The notes under the pieces are model-generated. The model was given only the letters and a program-made list of their open reading frames with translations, had not been told where the DNA came from and ran no database searches. Both the position numbers and the translations under genes were made by a program. Positions 9,541 to 19,772 of a stretch of DNA of 64,000 nt are shown one piece after another. This DNA is from Garcia nutans (lineage: Eukaryota > Streptophyta > Magnoliopsida > Malpighiales > Euphorbiaceae): assembly GCA_947685225.1 (NCBI GenBank), contig CANTUV010000053.1:4759501-4823500 (forward strand). Reading direction: 5' to 3'. Position 1 is the stretch's first letter; every line of letters begins with the position of its first letter.

Positions 9541-12500
9541 ATGTCAAATTCTGGAAGTGAAAAACGTGATATGACCATAAATGACATAGCATTCATGTTA
9601 GAGGCAATGCAAAGGAGATTTGAAAGGTTTGATTTGACCATAAACAACATGAGAGGTGATGTAGACAGCATAATGCAAAGGCAGCGGAATGATACTAATC
9701 GAAGGGGGCAGAATAGAGGGAGAGGAAACATGATGAATGATGATGAGATAGAGAGGGAAGATGATGAAGAAAGTGAGCAATCAATTGCTCAAAGAAGACC
9801 TCAACAAAGGGACAGTAACATATCTTCCATAAAAATGAAGATACCATCCTTCAAGGGGAGAAATGATGCTGAAGCTTACCTTGAATGGGAAAGAAAAGTT
9901 GAGTTGGTGTTTGATTGTCATAATTATAGTGAAATGAAGAAAGTTAAAATTGCAGCAGTTGAATTCACAGATTATGCACTAATTTGGTGGGATCAATTGA
10001 TGATTTCCAAGAGGAGAAATGGAGAAAGAACCATCACTACTTGGGCTGAAATGAAAACTGTGATGAGGAAGAGATTTGTACCATCTTACTACTATAGGGA
10101 GCTTCACCAAAAATTACAGCGGTTAACTCAAGGATCCATGTCAGTGGAGGATTATCATAAGGAGATGGAGATGATCATGAGTAGAACTAATATAGAGGAG
10201 GATCCAGAAATCACTATGGCTCGATTTTTGAGTGGGCTGAATAGAGAGATAGCTAACATAATTGAATTACATCATTATGTGGAGCTTGAAGATATGGTAC
10301 ACATGGCCATGAAAGTGGAGAAGCAACTGAAACTCAAGGGAGCAGCAAAGGGATTTTCTAATTCGAGCTCTAGTTTCACTTCAAAATGGCCAAAGAAAGA
10401 TGATAATCCTAAAGGGAAGGAGGCTGCCTGGAAAGGAAAGGAAAAACAAGTTCTAGATGACCCTAAAGGTAACTCTAAAACATCTAACTCTAATCAAAAG
10501 CATAGTACCATTAAATGCTTTAGATGTTTAGGAGTAGGGCATATAGCTTCTCAATGTCCAAATAAGAAAATCATGTTGATACGAGATAATGGTGAAATTG
10601 ATAGTGCTAGTGAACATGAAAGTGATGATGATAATGATAGCATGCCACCATTAGAAGAAATTGAACATATTATTGAATATCCTGCCCATGGTGAATCTTT
10701 GGTTATTAGAAGAGCTTTAAACATGCAAATAAAAGATGAAGAAAGTAATCAAAGAGAGAACATTTTCCATACTCGTTGCATTGTGAATGGAAAAGTGTGC
10801 AGCATGATCATTGATGGGGGTAGTTGTGCAAATGTTGCTAGTACTGATTTTGTGGATAAATTAGGGTTAGCATGCACAAAACATCCTAGTCCTTACAAGC
10901 TGCAATGGTTAAATGATAGTGGAGAGGTGAGGGTAACAAAGCAGGTTCTGTTTTCTTTTGTAATTGGGAGATACAAGGATGAAGTTTGCTGTGATGTTGT
11001 GTCTATGCATGCTAGCCATATCCTTCTTGGTCGTCCATGGCAGTTTGATAGAAAAGCTTTGCATGATGGCTTTAAGAATCATTATTCTTTCAGCCTAAAT
11101 TGTTTAAATTTCACTCTTGCTCCATTGTCACCTAAACAAGTGTATGAAGATCAAGTAAATATTTTGAGATCATTTGAAAAGAATTCTGGTGGTGAGGGTA
11201 AAACAAATAAAAATGGAGTACAAGAGGCCAAGTGTGAGAAAAAGAATGATAGAAATGGCCCATTGGTGAGAGAAAAAGAGAAAGGGAGAGAAAATAAAAG
11301 AGAGTGTTTCTATGCAAAAGAAAAGGAGTTAAGGAGTGCTTTTTGTGAGAAAAGAAGTCTGATTGTACTTAGGTACAAAGAGACCTTGATTTCTACATCT
11401 AACCTTGATAACCCTTTGCCTAGTTGTGTTAGTTCTCTTTTACAGGAATTTGGAGATGTTTTTCCAGAAGATGTACCCAAAGGTTTACCACCTTTAAGAG
11501 GGATTGAGCATCAAATTGACTTCATTCCGGGCTCAACAATTCCTAATCGACCAGCTTATAGAAGTAATCCGGAGGAAACCAAGGAACTTCAAAGGCAAGT
11601 GGAGGAGTTGCTAGCAAAGGGACATGTGCGTGAAAGTCTTAGCCCATGTGCTGTTCCGGTGTTATTAGTCCCAAAGAAAGATGGATCATGGAGAATGTGT
11701 GTGGACTGCCGAGCAATCAATAAAATCACGGTGAAGTATAGACATCCAATTCCTAGACTTGATGATATGCTTGATGAGTTGAGTGGTTCTTGCATTTTTA
11801 CTAAGATTGATTTAAAAAGTGGTTACCATCAAATTAGGATGAAAGAAGGAGATGAGTGGAAAACTGCATTCAAAACAAAATATGGTCTTTATGAGTGGTT
11901 AGTTATGCCATTTGGTTTATCTAATGCACCTAGTACATTCATGAGATTAATGAACCATGTTCTGCGTACATATCTTGGTAAATTTGTTGTTGTATATTTT
12001 GATGACATACTCATTTATAGCAAATCAGTAGATGAGCATGTAGAACATATTAGGGTTATTCTTGATGTTTTGAGAAAGGAAGAATTATATGCCAACTTGA
12101 AAAAGTGCATGTTTTGTAGTGATAAAATCATATTCTTAGGTTTTATGGTTAGTGCACAAGGAATTGAGGTTGATGATGAAAAGGTAAAGGCAATAAGAGA
12201 TTGGCCAGCACCTAAAACCGTGAGTGAGGTAAGAAGTTTTCATGGTTTGGCTAGTTTCTATAGAAGGTTTGTTAAAGATTTTAGTTCCATTGCTGCACCA
12301 TTAAATGAATTGGTAAAAAAGGATGTAAAGTTTAATTGGACTAAAATTCATGAAATGGCATTCAATTTGTTAAAAGAAAGGTTAACTACTGCTCCAATTC
12401 TTGCTTTACCAGATTTTGATAAGACCTTCGAATTAGAGTGTGATGCTTCAGGTGTGGGCATAGGTGCTGTTTTGATGCAAGAAGGGAAACCAATTGCATA

Positions 12501-14265
12501 TTTTAGTGAGAAGCTTCATGGTGCACAATTAAATTATTCCACTTATGACAAGGAGCTGTATGCTTTGGTAAGAGCTTTACAAGTGTGGCAACATTACTTA
12601 TTGCCTAAAGAGTTTGTTATTCATACAGATCATGAATCATTAAAGCATCTAAAGGGGCAAACCAAGCTGAACCGAAGGCATGGAAAGTGGATAGAGTTCA
12701 TTGAGCCATTTCCATATGTGATAAAGTATAAGCGTGGCAAAGACAATGTAGTAGCAGATGCACTTTCAAGAAGGTATTCCTTAATCTCAACTCTTAGTTC
12801 TAAGTTATTAGGCTTTGAGCAAATTAAGGATATGTATGCCAATGATGTTGACTTTGCAAATGTTTATAAAGCATGTGAGCATTCTGCATTTCAGAAGTTT
12901 TATAGGCATGATGGGTACTTGTTTAAGGATGGAAGATTATGCATGCCTAGTTGCTCATTAAGGGAATTGCTTGTGCGTGAGGCACATAGTGGAGGACTCA
13001 TGGGACATTTTGGGATATTTAAGACTTTAGACATTCTGCATGAACATTTCTATTGGCCAAACATGAGAAAGGATGTTGAAAGAATTTGTGCCAAGTGTAT
13101 TGCATGTAAACAAGCAAAATCTAAGTCTTTACCTCATGGGCTGTATACTCCTTTACCTATTCCTAATGCACCTTGGATGGACATATCTATGGACTTTGTT
13201 TTGGGGCTGCCTAGGACTAGAAAAGGAAAAGATAGCATATTTGTTATTGTTGATAGATTCAGCAAAATGGCTCATTTCATTGCATGTCACAAAACTGATG
13301 ATGCAACAAATATTGCAAATTTGTTCTTTGGGGAAGTAGTTCGGTTGCATGGCATTCCTAAAACAATTGTAAGTGATAGAGATGTGAAGTTCTTAAGTCA
13401 TTTTTGGCGTGTTTTATGGAATAAGTTAGGTACTAAATTGTTGTTCTCTACAACTTGTCATCCACAAACTGATGGACAAACAGAAGTAGTAAATAGGACT
13501 TTAGGATCTTTGTTACGTGCTGTTGTGGGTAAGAATTTGAAAACTTGGGAAGATTGTTTGCCATTAGTGGAGTTTGCATATAATAGAAGCATACATTCTT
13601 CTACTGGTTATTCACCATTTGAAATTGTTTATGGTTTTAATCCACTTACACCACTTGATTTGTTTCCTTTGCCATTAAATGAAATAACTAACTTAGATGG
13701 TGAAAAGAAAGCTGAGTTGGTTAAGCAGATACATGAAAAGGCACGAGCTCATCTTGAGAAGAAATATGAATCAGTTGCCCATAATGCAAATAGAAGAAGG
13801 AAACATGTGATTTTCCAACCTGGTGATTGGGTATGGGTTCATATGAGGAAGGAAAGATTTCCTAAACAAAGGAAATCCAAGTTGGATGCAAGGGGAGATG
13901 GCCCATTCCAAGTTTTAGAACGGATCAATGACAATGCCTACAAAATTGATCTACCAGGCTCAGATTTGAGGACAAATCTTTTTGAGCAAGGAGGGAATGA
14001 TGAGGAAACTATAAGCAAGCTTGATGAATGTAATGGCAGCAAATATGTTGATGATATCATTATGCCAAGTGGACCAATCACAAGATTACAATCAAAGAAA
14101 TTCCAGCATGTGTTCCAGCACTTCATACAAAGGTGGATTAATGAAGAGGGAGACCAACTTGTAGTGAATATGATGGACCATGAAGAGGAAGTCAGAAACT
14201 CACCAACAAGCATGAAGAATCTGCCCATAAGTATGGTGATGGGCATTAGCACGAATTTGGAATAA
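9541..14265 (+). CDS. gag-pol: Gag-pol polyprotein of B1, 1574 aa
   Basis: One open frame encodes the whole element. Gag core is at about residues 95-270 ([36 protein letters not shown]). The CCHC knuckle is C326/C329/H334/C339, and the aspartic protease motif is D425-GG. Reverse transcriptase has YFDD at 819-822, and RNase H has its first catalytic Asp near D968. Integrase has an HHCC finger, then D1218, D1279 and E1315 (DD35E spacing). Residues 1487-1574 are encoded by the 3' LTR and contain [10 protein letters not shown]. After [11 protein letters not shown] (1473) the expected EYG..ATFNV..LSPF segment is missing: B2 has 19 residues where B1 has one, a 54-bp in-frame loss. The start is the first ATG after the leader, as in A1. 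Everything else needed for retrotransposition appears intact; whether the loss disables integration or targeting is unknown. Confidence 0.93.
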   Translation: MSNSGSEKRDMTINDIAFMLEAMQRRFERFDLTINNMRGDVDSIMQRQRNDTNRRGQNRGRGNMMNDDEIEREDDEESEQSIAQRRPQQRDSNISSIKMKIPSFKGRNDAEAYLEWERKVELVFDCHNYSEMKKVKIAAVEFTDYALIWWDQLMISKRRNGERTITTWAEMKTVMRKRFVPSYYYRELHQKLQRLTQGSMSVEDYHKEMEMIMSRTNIEEDPEITMARFLSGLNREIANIIELHHYVELEDMVHMAMKVEKQLKLKGAAKGFSNSSSSFTSKWPKKDDNPKGKEAAWKGKEKQVLDDPKGNSKTSNSNQKHSTIKCFRCLGVGHIASQCPNKKIMLIRDNGEIDSASEHESDDDNDSMPPLEEIEHIIEYPAHGESLVIRRALNMQIKDEESNQRENIFHTRCIVNGKVCSMIIDGGSCANVASTDFVDKLGLACTKHPSPYKLQWLNDSGEVRVTKQVLFSFVIGRYKDEVCCDVVSMHASHILLGRPWQFDRKALHDGFKNHYSFSLNCLNFTLAPLSPKQVYEDQVNILRSFEKNSGGEGKTNKNGVQEAKCEKKNDRNGPLVREKEKGRENKRECFYAKEKELRSAFCEKRSLIVLRYKETLISTSNLDNPLPSCVSSLLQEFGDVFPEDVPKGLPPLRGIEHQIDFIPGSTIPNRPAYRSNPEETKELQRQVEELLAKGHVRESLSPCAVPVLLVPKKDGSWRMCVDCRAINKITVKYRHPIPRLDDMLDELSGSCIFTKIDLKSGYHQIRMKEGDEWKTAFKTKYGLYEWLVMPFGLSNAPSTFMRLMNHVLRTYLGKFVVVYFDDILIYSKSVDEHVEHIRVILDVLRKEELYANLKKCMFCSDKIIFLGFMVSAQGIEVDDEKVKAIRDWPAPKTVSEVRSFHGLASFYRRFVKDFSSIAAPLNELVKKDVKFNWTKIHEMAFNLLKERLTTAPILALPDFDKTFELECDASGVGIGAVLMQEGKPIAYFSEKLHGAQLNYSTYDKELYALVRALQVWQHYLLPKEFVIHTDHESLKHLKGQTKLNRRHGKWIEFIEPFPYVIKYKRGKDNVVADALSRRYSLISTLSSKLLGFEQIKDMYANDVDFANVYKACEHSAFQKFYRHDGYLFKDGRLCMPSCSLRELLVREAHSGGLMGHFGIFKTLDILHEHFYWPNMRKDVERICAKCIACKQAKSKSLPHGLYTPLPIPNAPWMDISMDFVLGLPRTRKGKDSIFVIVDRFSKMAHFIACHKTDDATNIANLFFGEVVRLHGIPKTIVSDRDVKFLSHFWRVLWNKLGTKLLFSTTCHPQTDGQTEVVNRTLGSLLRAVVGKNLKTWEDCLPLVEFAYNRSIHSSTGYSPFEIVYGFNPLTPLDLFPLPLNEITNLDGEKKAELVKQIHEKARAHLEKKYESVAHNANRRRKHVIFQPGDWVWVHMRKERFPKQRKSKLDARGDGPFQVLERINDNAYKIDLPGSDLRTNLFEQGGNDEETISKLDECNGSKYVDDIIMPSGPITRLQSKKFQHVFQHFIQRWINEEGDQLVVNMMDHEEEVRNSPTSMKNLPISMVMGISTNLE
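13984..13997 (+). other. Polypurine tract of B1
   Basis: GAGCAAGGAGGGAA directly precedes the 3' LTR start TGATGAGG, the expected place for the plus-strand primer. It lies inside the coding frame (EQGGN). Confidence 0.75.
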
Positions 14266-14774
14266 AATATTGATATGGTTTAGTGTTAGTGTGACTAGAC
14301 ACATGTGAACCAACACCAAAATGAATGTACAATCTGCCCATCAATGTTGTCAGAATTATGGGCAGTAATTTAGAGTATATTATTGAGGTGGATGAACAAT
14401 TAATGCTATTGTGACTAGATACATGTAAACCTAGACTTTAAGCCATTAGTTCTTCTTTTCCAACTATATAAGGATGGGAAAAAGAACTTAATAGGGTTGA
14501 CTACGAATTTCCAGAATTGTTGAATGTAATTTCTGTGTTTTCAAGTTTGAGAGGTTTTCTTCTTATTCTTGTTGCATGAAGAATTGGTTCTAACTTATCA
14601 AGTCTTACTTGTGGCGTTTTAATCAATTCATTTCTTCATCCCAATCACCCAAGTTCTCAATTACAGGTTAGTTGTGGGTTTGGTAGGGAGGATTTGCTTT
14701 TGAGTTCTAAGATTCTATGCTAGATGTGTATGTGGGGTTCTAGATGTAATATTTGATCCATGGGTTCCGCATCA
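13998..14774 (+). repeat. 3' LTR of B1
   Basis: 777 bp, apparently identical to the 5' LTR. Its first 268 bp complete the polyprotein and hold the stop codon (14263-14265). It is followed by the target-site copy GTCGT and the resumed A3 RT. Confidence 0.95.
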
Positions 14775-14779
14775 GTCGT

Positions 14780-15652
14780 GCTATCAATAAAATCACTGTA
14801 AAGTATAGACATCCAATCCCTAGACTTGATGATATGCTTGATGAATTGCATGGTGCATGTATATTTTCAAAAATTGATCTTAAAAGTGGTTATCATCAAA
14901 TAAGAATGAGATTAGGAGATGAATGGAAAACAGCTTTAAAGACTCAATATGGTTTGTATGAATGATTAGTCATGCCTTTTGGACTAAGCAATGCACCTAG
15001 TACTTTCATGAGATTAATGAATCATGTCTTGCGTGCTTTTCTTGGAAAGTTTGTTGTTGTGTATTTTGATGATATTTTAGTGTATAGTCAAAGTTTAAAT
15101 GATCATTTAATGCATTTAAGATGTGTGCTTGAAGTTCTTAGGAAAGAGAAATTGTATGCAAATTTAAAGAAATGTACATTCTGCATGGAAAAAGTCATTT
15201 TCTTAGGATTTGTAGTGAGTGGGAAAGGAATTGAGGTTGATGAGGATAAGGTAAAAGCCATCAAAGAGTTGCCTACACCAAAATCCGTGACTGATGTTAG
15301 GAGTTTTCATGGTCTTGCTAGTTTTTATAGGAGATTTGTTAGAGACTTTAGTACAATTGCAGCCCCATTAAATGAAATTGTGAAGAAAAATGTAGGGTTC
15401 AAATGGAATGAGGAACAGGAGCATGCATTTAGATTACTAAAAGAAAAATTATGTTCTGCACCATTACTTGCATTACCTGATTTTTCTAAGACTTTTGAAG
15501 TTGAGTGTCATGCTTCCGGAGTGGGTATAGGTGCTGTTTTGATGCAGGAAAGAAGACCAATTGCATACTTTAGTGAGAAGCTAAGTGGAGCTCCTTTGAA
15601 TTACTCTACTTGTGACAAGGAGATGTATGCATTAGTGAGGGCGTTGGAAAAG
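14780..15652 (+). pseudogene. pol: Family A reverse transcriptase-RNase H (A3, 3' part of pol)
   Basis: This continues the A3 frame directly after the B1 target duplication: [27 protein letters not shown] and the RNase H start (TFEVEC..ASGVGIG). A TGG to TGA change truncates the frame after YGLYE (about 14963), and a D-to-H change hits the first RNase H catalytic residue (CHASG instead of CDASG, near 15510). The frame ends at [10 protein letters not shown]; RNase H remainder and integrase are deleted, with an abrupt jump towards LTR sequence. A 28-bp piece (GGAGCTCCTTTGAATTACTC core) is repeated at about 15589 and 15665, marking the rearrangement. Confidence 0.9.
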
Positions 15653-16135
15653 AAAATGTAATAGTGGAGCTCCTTTGAATTACTCTACTTATCAAATGTT
15701 TTTCTTCTTCCAATTTGTTTTATGTAACCACATTATTATATTTGTATTTTTCCATCATTTCACTTGTTTTATGCTTTCTTTAAGTCTTTAAAAACAGATG
15801 TAATAGCAGACTTTGAACTTAATGAATATTCTGAGTTTTCTCTCCATTTTTGAGTGCTTTGAGAGGTTTTTAGCCTTCTTTTGAGTTCTGGTTAGAACTT
15901 GCACGAATTCCTTGCAAAACTAACCAAGTTTGCTAGGTCTTAACTTATATTCAAGGTTTTTCCTTCACAAGTTGGAGTTGGGTCTTGAATCTTTGGTTTC
16001 CAGCCATATAGCTTCAGTTTTACATCACAAGTTGGTGTTGGGTTGAAGGTGCTGGTTGGTGTTCTTGTGTTTTGGAGATGATCCGTAGCTTGAGCTTTTT
16101 TAGGAATTAAATCCCAACAAGGTAGGCTCACATCA
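15653..16135 (+). mobile_element. Family A LTR 3' half (A3 3' end)
   Basis: After about 55 bp of rearranged pol sequence, 15713-16135 matches the A LTR from AATTTGTTTTATGTAACC to CACATCA. The first half of the LTR and the integrase are lost. It abuts the truncated 5' LTR of A2 at 16136. Confidence 0.8.
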
Positions 16136-16812
16136 AAAATAAAAGTAAAGAAGCTGTTTGGTTGCACGTGTCCAAATTGCAATCTACCCAAGAGGCCAAT
16201 TGACCCAAAGGAGTTAGAATACATATTGGCATCCATCATTATACCTTTGGGAGCTAAATACATACCATTCACGTACCATTGGATGCCCATATATTAAGAG
16301 TGGCTGAAACTCACATTGGGAGTCAAAGATGCCTTTTAAAAGCTAGTGGGAGACAAGCTATATGGCTGCCCATGCCTTTTAAAAGCTAGTGGGAGACAAG
16401 CTATATGGCTGCCCAATTTGTTTTATGTAACCACATCATTATATTTGTATTTTTCCATCATTTCACTTGTTTTATGCTTTCTTTAAGTCTTTAAAAACAG
16501 ATAATGGCAGACTTTGAACTGAATGAATAGTCTGAGTTTTCTCTCCATTTTTGAGAGCTTTGAGAGGTTTTTAGCCTTCTTTTGAGTTCTGGTTAGAACT
16601 TGCACGAATTCCTTGCAAAAAGAACCAAGTTTGCTAGGTCTTAACTTATATTCAAGGTTTTTCCTTCACAAGTTGGGGTTGGGTCTTGAATCTTTGGTTT
16701 CCAGCCATATAGCTTCAGTTTTACATCACAAGTTGGTGTTCTTATGTTTTGGAGATGATCCGTAGATTGAGCATCCTCAGGAATTAAATCCCAGCAAGGC
16801 AGGCTCACATCA
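16136..16812 (+). repeat. A2 5' LTR, first ~145 bp missing
   Basis: It starts within the A LTR at a position corresponding to GAAAATAAGAGCAAAGAAGC and ends CACATCA. Both copies of the 43-bp internal unit are present, and about 15 bp are missing near 16740 (ACAAGTTGGTGTTCTTATG instead of the longer form). The lost U3 start includes the coding-tail motif and the terminal TGAT. Confidence 0.8.
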
Positions 16813-17689
16813 TTTGGTATCAGAGCTTAGGCTCTCCAAATCAGGTGTTTAGCATCATTCCTTCTTGTTTATGTCAAAAAAAAAATATTGTCTTCCTTTG
16901 AGTCATTTTCTGCCATTAGCTTAATTTCTACAAGTGTATGCTTTCTTGTTTCTTTGAGTCCTTCTTCCTTAATGTTGTTGCTGGATTAATTTTAAAAAAA
17001 AAGAAAAGAAAGAAAGAACAGAAGAAAAAAAAACAGCAACTAATCTCTCAAAATTGCTAGTGGGTTAGAAACTGAAGTTGGGTTTGCACATAACCAAATC
17101 TTCTCAAATTTTATATACTTGTTTCAGATGCTAAACTTAGCTTGGAAATCAAATTTTAAGTCAAAATTCCTCCATTTGCCTAGTTATCCATATATTGCAG
17201 CCAATTTAGCTAGTTTTGTGTCCAAAAGTGAACGTGTATGTAAACATGTCCAAATCCTTTCAATTTTACAGACATGTTTTAGATATTCAACTAAGCCTAC
17301 ATATTAAATTTCATGTCAAAATTTGTTCGTTTGCTTGGTTGTCCATATATTACCGCTAGTTAGCCATTTTTGGGTCCAGAACATAAACATTTCATAAGAG
17401 AACTAAAAATCCATTTTTCTTCTTCCATTTTGTCTCAATATATTGTCCTAAATCCAGTTTTGTCAAATTCTTCCCTTTAGTAATGTTTGTCTAAAATTTC
17501 AGTGTCTTTTGTCCTTAGGTTTCAAATATCAGATATTCTTTTTTTTTTCCAGCTTGTTTTACTCTTGTTCCATTCTTGAATGTGTTTTAAACCTTGCAAT
17601 TTAGTTATTTAGTTGAGGAAATATTAAGTTCTTGCTAGAACTTGGAAGGGGCTGAAGTGAGTGAAAAAAGGCATAGAGTGGTGAGATTG
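16813..17689 (+). other. A2 PBS and leader, first part
   Basis: The PBS TGGTATCAGAGC is at 16815-16826, and the donor-like ATCAG/GTGTTTAG at 16854/16855. The leader has the older family form, with an AT-rich body lacking the G-loop hairpins of A1/A4. It is cut by the TRIM after GATTG (17685-17689) and resumes at 25978, where the shared motif GTGAAACACGTAAGGGAGTG and the CTAAC...TTTTGCAG acceptor-like signal precede the gag ATG at 26096. Confidence 0.8.
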
Positions 17690-17803
17690 TGATGTGATCC
17701 CACATCGGCCGTGTAAAGAGATCCTGGCTACTATATAAGCATGGGCTAAACCTCCACTCTTGAGCTAGTTTTTGTGGTGGAGTTAGGGTCCTTGCTCGTA
17801 TCA
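17690..17803 (+). repeat. TRIM 5' LTR with TATA-like box
   Basis: 114 bp with TGAT/ATCA ends, the same terminal tetranucleotides as families A, B and C. TATATAAG near 17733 is a good TATA-like box. It is almost identical to the three other TRIM LTRs at 25440, 25723 and 25859 (AAAGAG versus AAGGAG and GCTAGT versus GCTAGC variants separate them into two pairs). Confidence 0.9.
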
Positions 17804-17805
17804 GT

Positions 17806-17818
17806 TGGTATCAGAGCC
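17806..17818 (+). other. TRIM primer-binding site
   Basis: TGGTATCAGAGCC, complementary to initiator Met-tRNA, lies two bases after the LTR. It is repeated at 25556-25568 in the extra TRIM copy. Confidence 0.9.
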
Positions 17819-17957
17819 AACCTTGCACGCACCGGTGTGGTCCTTGTCCCTTCGTTCCTTGGCTCGGGTGCGGGTTAACGAGTGAGTTGGCACAAGCGAC
17901 TCGTGTGTGGACTGCGGGTAAAAACGATTGAGTTGGCACGAGCACGAGGACGTGCAG

Positions 17958-18788
17958 TGATGAGGATCTGATTGCTAGCATACAACACCAAGGACCTGTT
18001 ACTCGATCAATGGCAAGAAAACTTCAAGGATTAGTTTCCAAACATCTATATGTTCTCAATACAATTGGAACGTTAAGACTTGAAGAAAATAAGATCAAAG
18101 AAGCTGTTTGGTTGCATGTGTCCAAATTCCAATCTACCCAAGAGGCCAATTGACCCAAAGGAGTTAGAATACATATTGGCATCCATCATTATACCTTTGG
18201 GAGCTAAATACTTACCATTCACGTTCCATTGGATGTCCATATATTAAGAGTGGCTGAAATTCACATTGGGAGTCAAAGATGCCTTTTAAAAGCTAGTGGG
18301 AGACAAGCTATATGGCTGCCCATGCCTTTTAAAAGCTAGTGGGAGACAAGCTATATGGCTGCCCAATTTGTTTTATGTAACCACATTATTATATTTGTAT
18401 TTTTCCATCATTTCACTTGTTTTATGCTTTCTTTAAGTCTTTAAAAACAAATGTAATGGCAGATTTTGAACTTAATGAATATTCTGAGTTTTCTCTCCAT
18501 TTTTGAGAGCTTTGAGAGGTTTTTAGCCTTCTTTTGAGTTCTGGTTAGAACTTGCACGAATTCCTTGCAAAAATAACCAAGTTTGCTAGGTCTTAACTTA
18601 TATTCAAGGTTTTTCCTTCACAAGTTGGGGTTGGGTCTTGAATCTTTGGTTTCTAGCCATATAGTTTCAGTTTTACATCACAAGTTGGTGTTGGGTTGAA
18701 GGTGCTGGTTGGTGTTCTTATGTTTTGGAGACGATCCGTAGCTTGAGCTTTCTTAGGAATTAAATCCCAGCAAGGCAGGCTCACATCA
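17958..18788 (+). repeat. 5' LTR of A1
   Basis: 831 bp, TGATGAGGATCTG...GGCTCACATCA. It includes a 43-bp unit twice (18281-18323 and 18324-18366; core AAAAGCTAGTGGGAGACAAG). A weak TATA-like site, CATATATTAAG (about 18238), precedes it. The first 196 bp duplicate the polyprotein C-terminal codons. Confidence 0.95.
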
Positions 18789-18790
18789 TT

Positions 18791-18802
18791 TGGTATCAGA
18801 GC
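18791..18802 (+). other. Primer-binding site of A1
   Basis: TGGTATCAGAGC, two bases after the LTR, complementary to initiator Met-tRNA. Confidence 0.9.
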
Positions 18803-19082
18803 TTAGGCTCTCCAAATCAGGTTTTTAGCATCATTCCTTCTTGTTTATGTCAAAAATATATATATTGTCTTCCTTGGAGTCATTTTTTTTGCCATTAGTT
18901 TAATTTCTACAAGCTGTATACCTTCTTGTTTCTTTGAGTCCTTCTACCTTAATGTTGTTGCTGGATTAAATTAAAAAAAAAAGAAAGAAAGAAAGAACGA
19001 AAAAAAAAAGAGTAAATTCGTGGCCCTTGGATTAGAAATTAAAGATTTTTAAGCAATGGGTGGATTCTCACAGGCTTCCAGT

Positions 19083-19175
19083 TTTTTTCACAGGGGGGTG
19101 TGAAAATTTCTGGCTTCCAGTTTTTTTTCACAGGGGGTTGTGAAAATTTTTGCCTTCTCACAGGGGGTTGTGACA
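19083..19175 (+). repeat. Array of three G-loop hairpins in the A1 leader
   Basis: Three inverted repeats of the form TTTTCACA-GGGGG(G/T)-TGTGAAAA lie at 19085-19106 and 19125-19146, with a weaker one at 19158-19173. They are separated by GGCTTCCAG- or TGCCTTC-like spacers. The same array is in the A4 leader (about 54194-54283) and absent from the A2 and A3 leaders. It would fold in RNA as short stems with poly-G loops; function is unknown. Confidence 0.75.
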
Positions 19176-19710
19176 ATTTCTGCCTTCCAAAAGTGAATGT
19201 GTATGTAAACATGTCCAAATCCTTTCAAATTTTACAGGCATGTTTTAGATATTCAGCTAAGCATACATATTAAATTTCATGTCAAAATTCGTTCGTTTGC
19301 TTGGTTGTCCATATATTACCGCTAGTTAGCCATTTTTGGGTCCATAATATAAACGTTTCATAAGAGACCTAAAAATTCGTTTTTCTTCTTCCATTTTGTC
19401 TCAATATATTGTCCTAAATCCAATTTTGTCAAATTCTTCCCTTTGGTAATGTTTGTCTAAAATTTTAGTGTCTTTCGTCCTTAGGTTTCAAATATCATAT
19501 ATTCTGTTTTTTTTCAGCTTGTGTTACTCTTGTTCCATTCTTGAATGTGTTTTAAACCTTGCAATTTAGTTATTTAGTTGAGGAAATATTAAGTTCTTGC
19601 TAGAACTTGGAAGGGGCTGAAGTGAGTGGAAAAAGGCATAGAGTGGTGAGATTGTTAGAGGGTAAAAGCCAAAGTTTGAGTGAAATACAGATTGAGTGTT
19701 ACCATAGTAG

Positions 19711-19731
19711 AGTGAAACACGTGAGGGAGTG
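19711..19731 (+). promoter_or_regulatory. Conserved leader motif shared by families A, B and C
   Basis: AGTGAAACACGTGAGGGAGTG lies 42 nt before the gag ATG. Family B1 has the same with one change at 9469-9489, and family C3 has AAACACGTGAGGGAGTG at 40193-40209. The surrounding leaders have diverged strongly, so this is probably a selected cis signal (packaging, splicing or translation). The role is inference. Confidence 0.6.
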
Positions 19732-19772
19732 TGTGAGAGAATATTTCTAACATTTGTTTTGCAGCAATCAGT

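Larger units (their letters stand above)
7820..14774 (+). mobile_element. Complete family B retrotransposon B1 (Ty3/gypsy, CRM-like)
   Basis: A complete 6955-bp element: 5' LTR, PBS, leader, one long gag-pol frame, purine tract and 3' LTR. It is flanked by the 5-bp duplication GTCGT (7815-7819 and 14775-14779). It sits in the RT region of the A3 element. The two 777-bp LTRs show no difference by eye, and the frame is open, so this is one of the youngest insertions here. An in-frame loss in the integrase C-terminus (see CDS) may limit its activity. Confidence 0.95.
18803..19772 (+). other. A1 leader with predicted intron (18821-19764)
   Basis: A donor-like AAATCAG/GTTTTTAG sits at 18820/18821. 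The interior is AT-rich with poly-A/T runs and no real ORF. The end has CTAAC (19747-19751), a T-rich tract and TTTTGCAG with the AG at 19763-19764, eight bases before the gag ATG. Removing this intron would leave the PBS and bring gag close to the 5' end. The leader differs from A2/A3 in a substituted block that contains the hairpin array. Confidence 0.5.

Noticed and set aside
18791..18802. Recurrent TGGTATCAGAGC as tRNA gene fragments
   Set aside because: Each occurrence sits two bases after an LTR end, so it is a primer-binding site. No cloverleaf or tRNA promoter boxes surround it.
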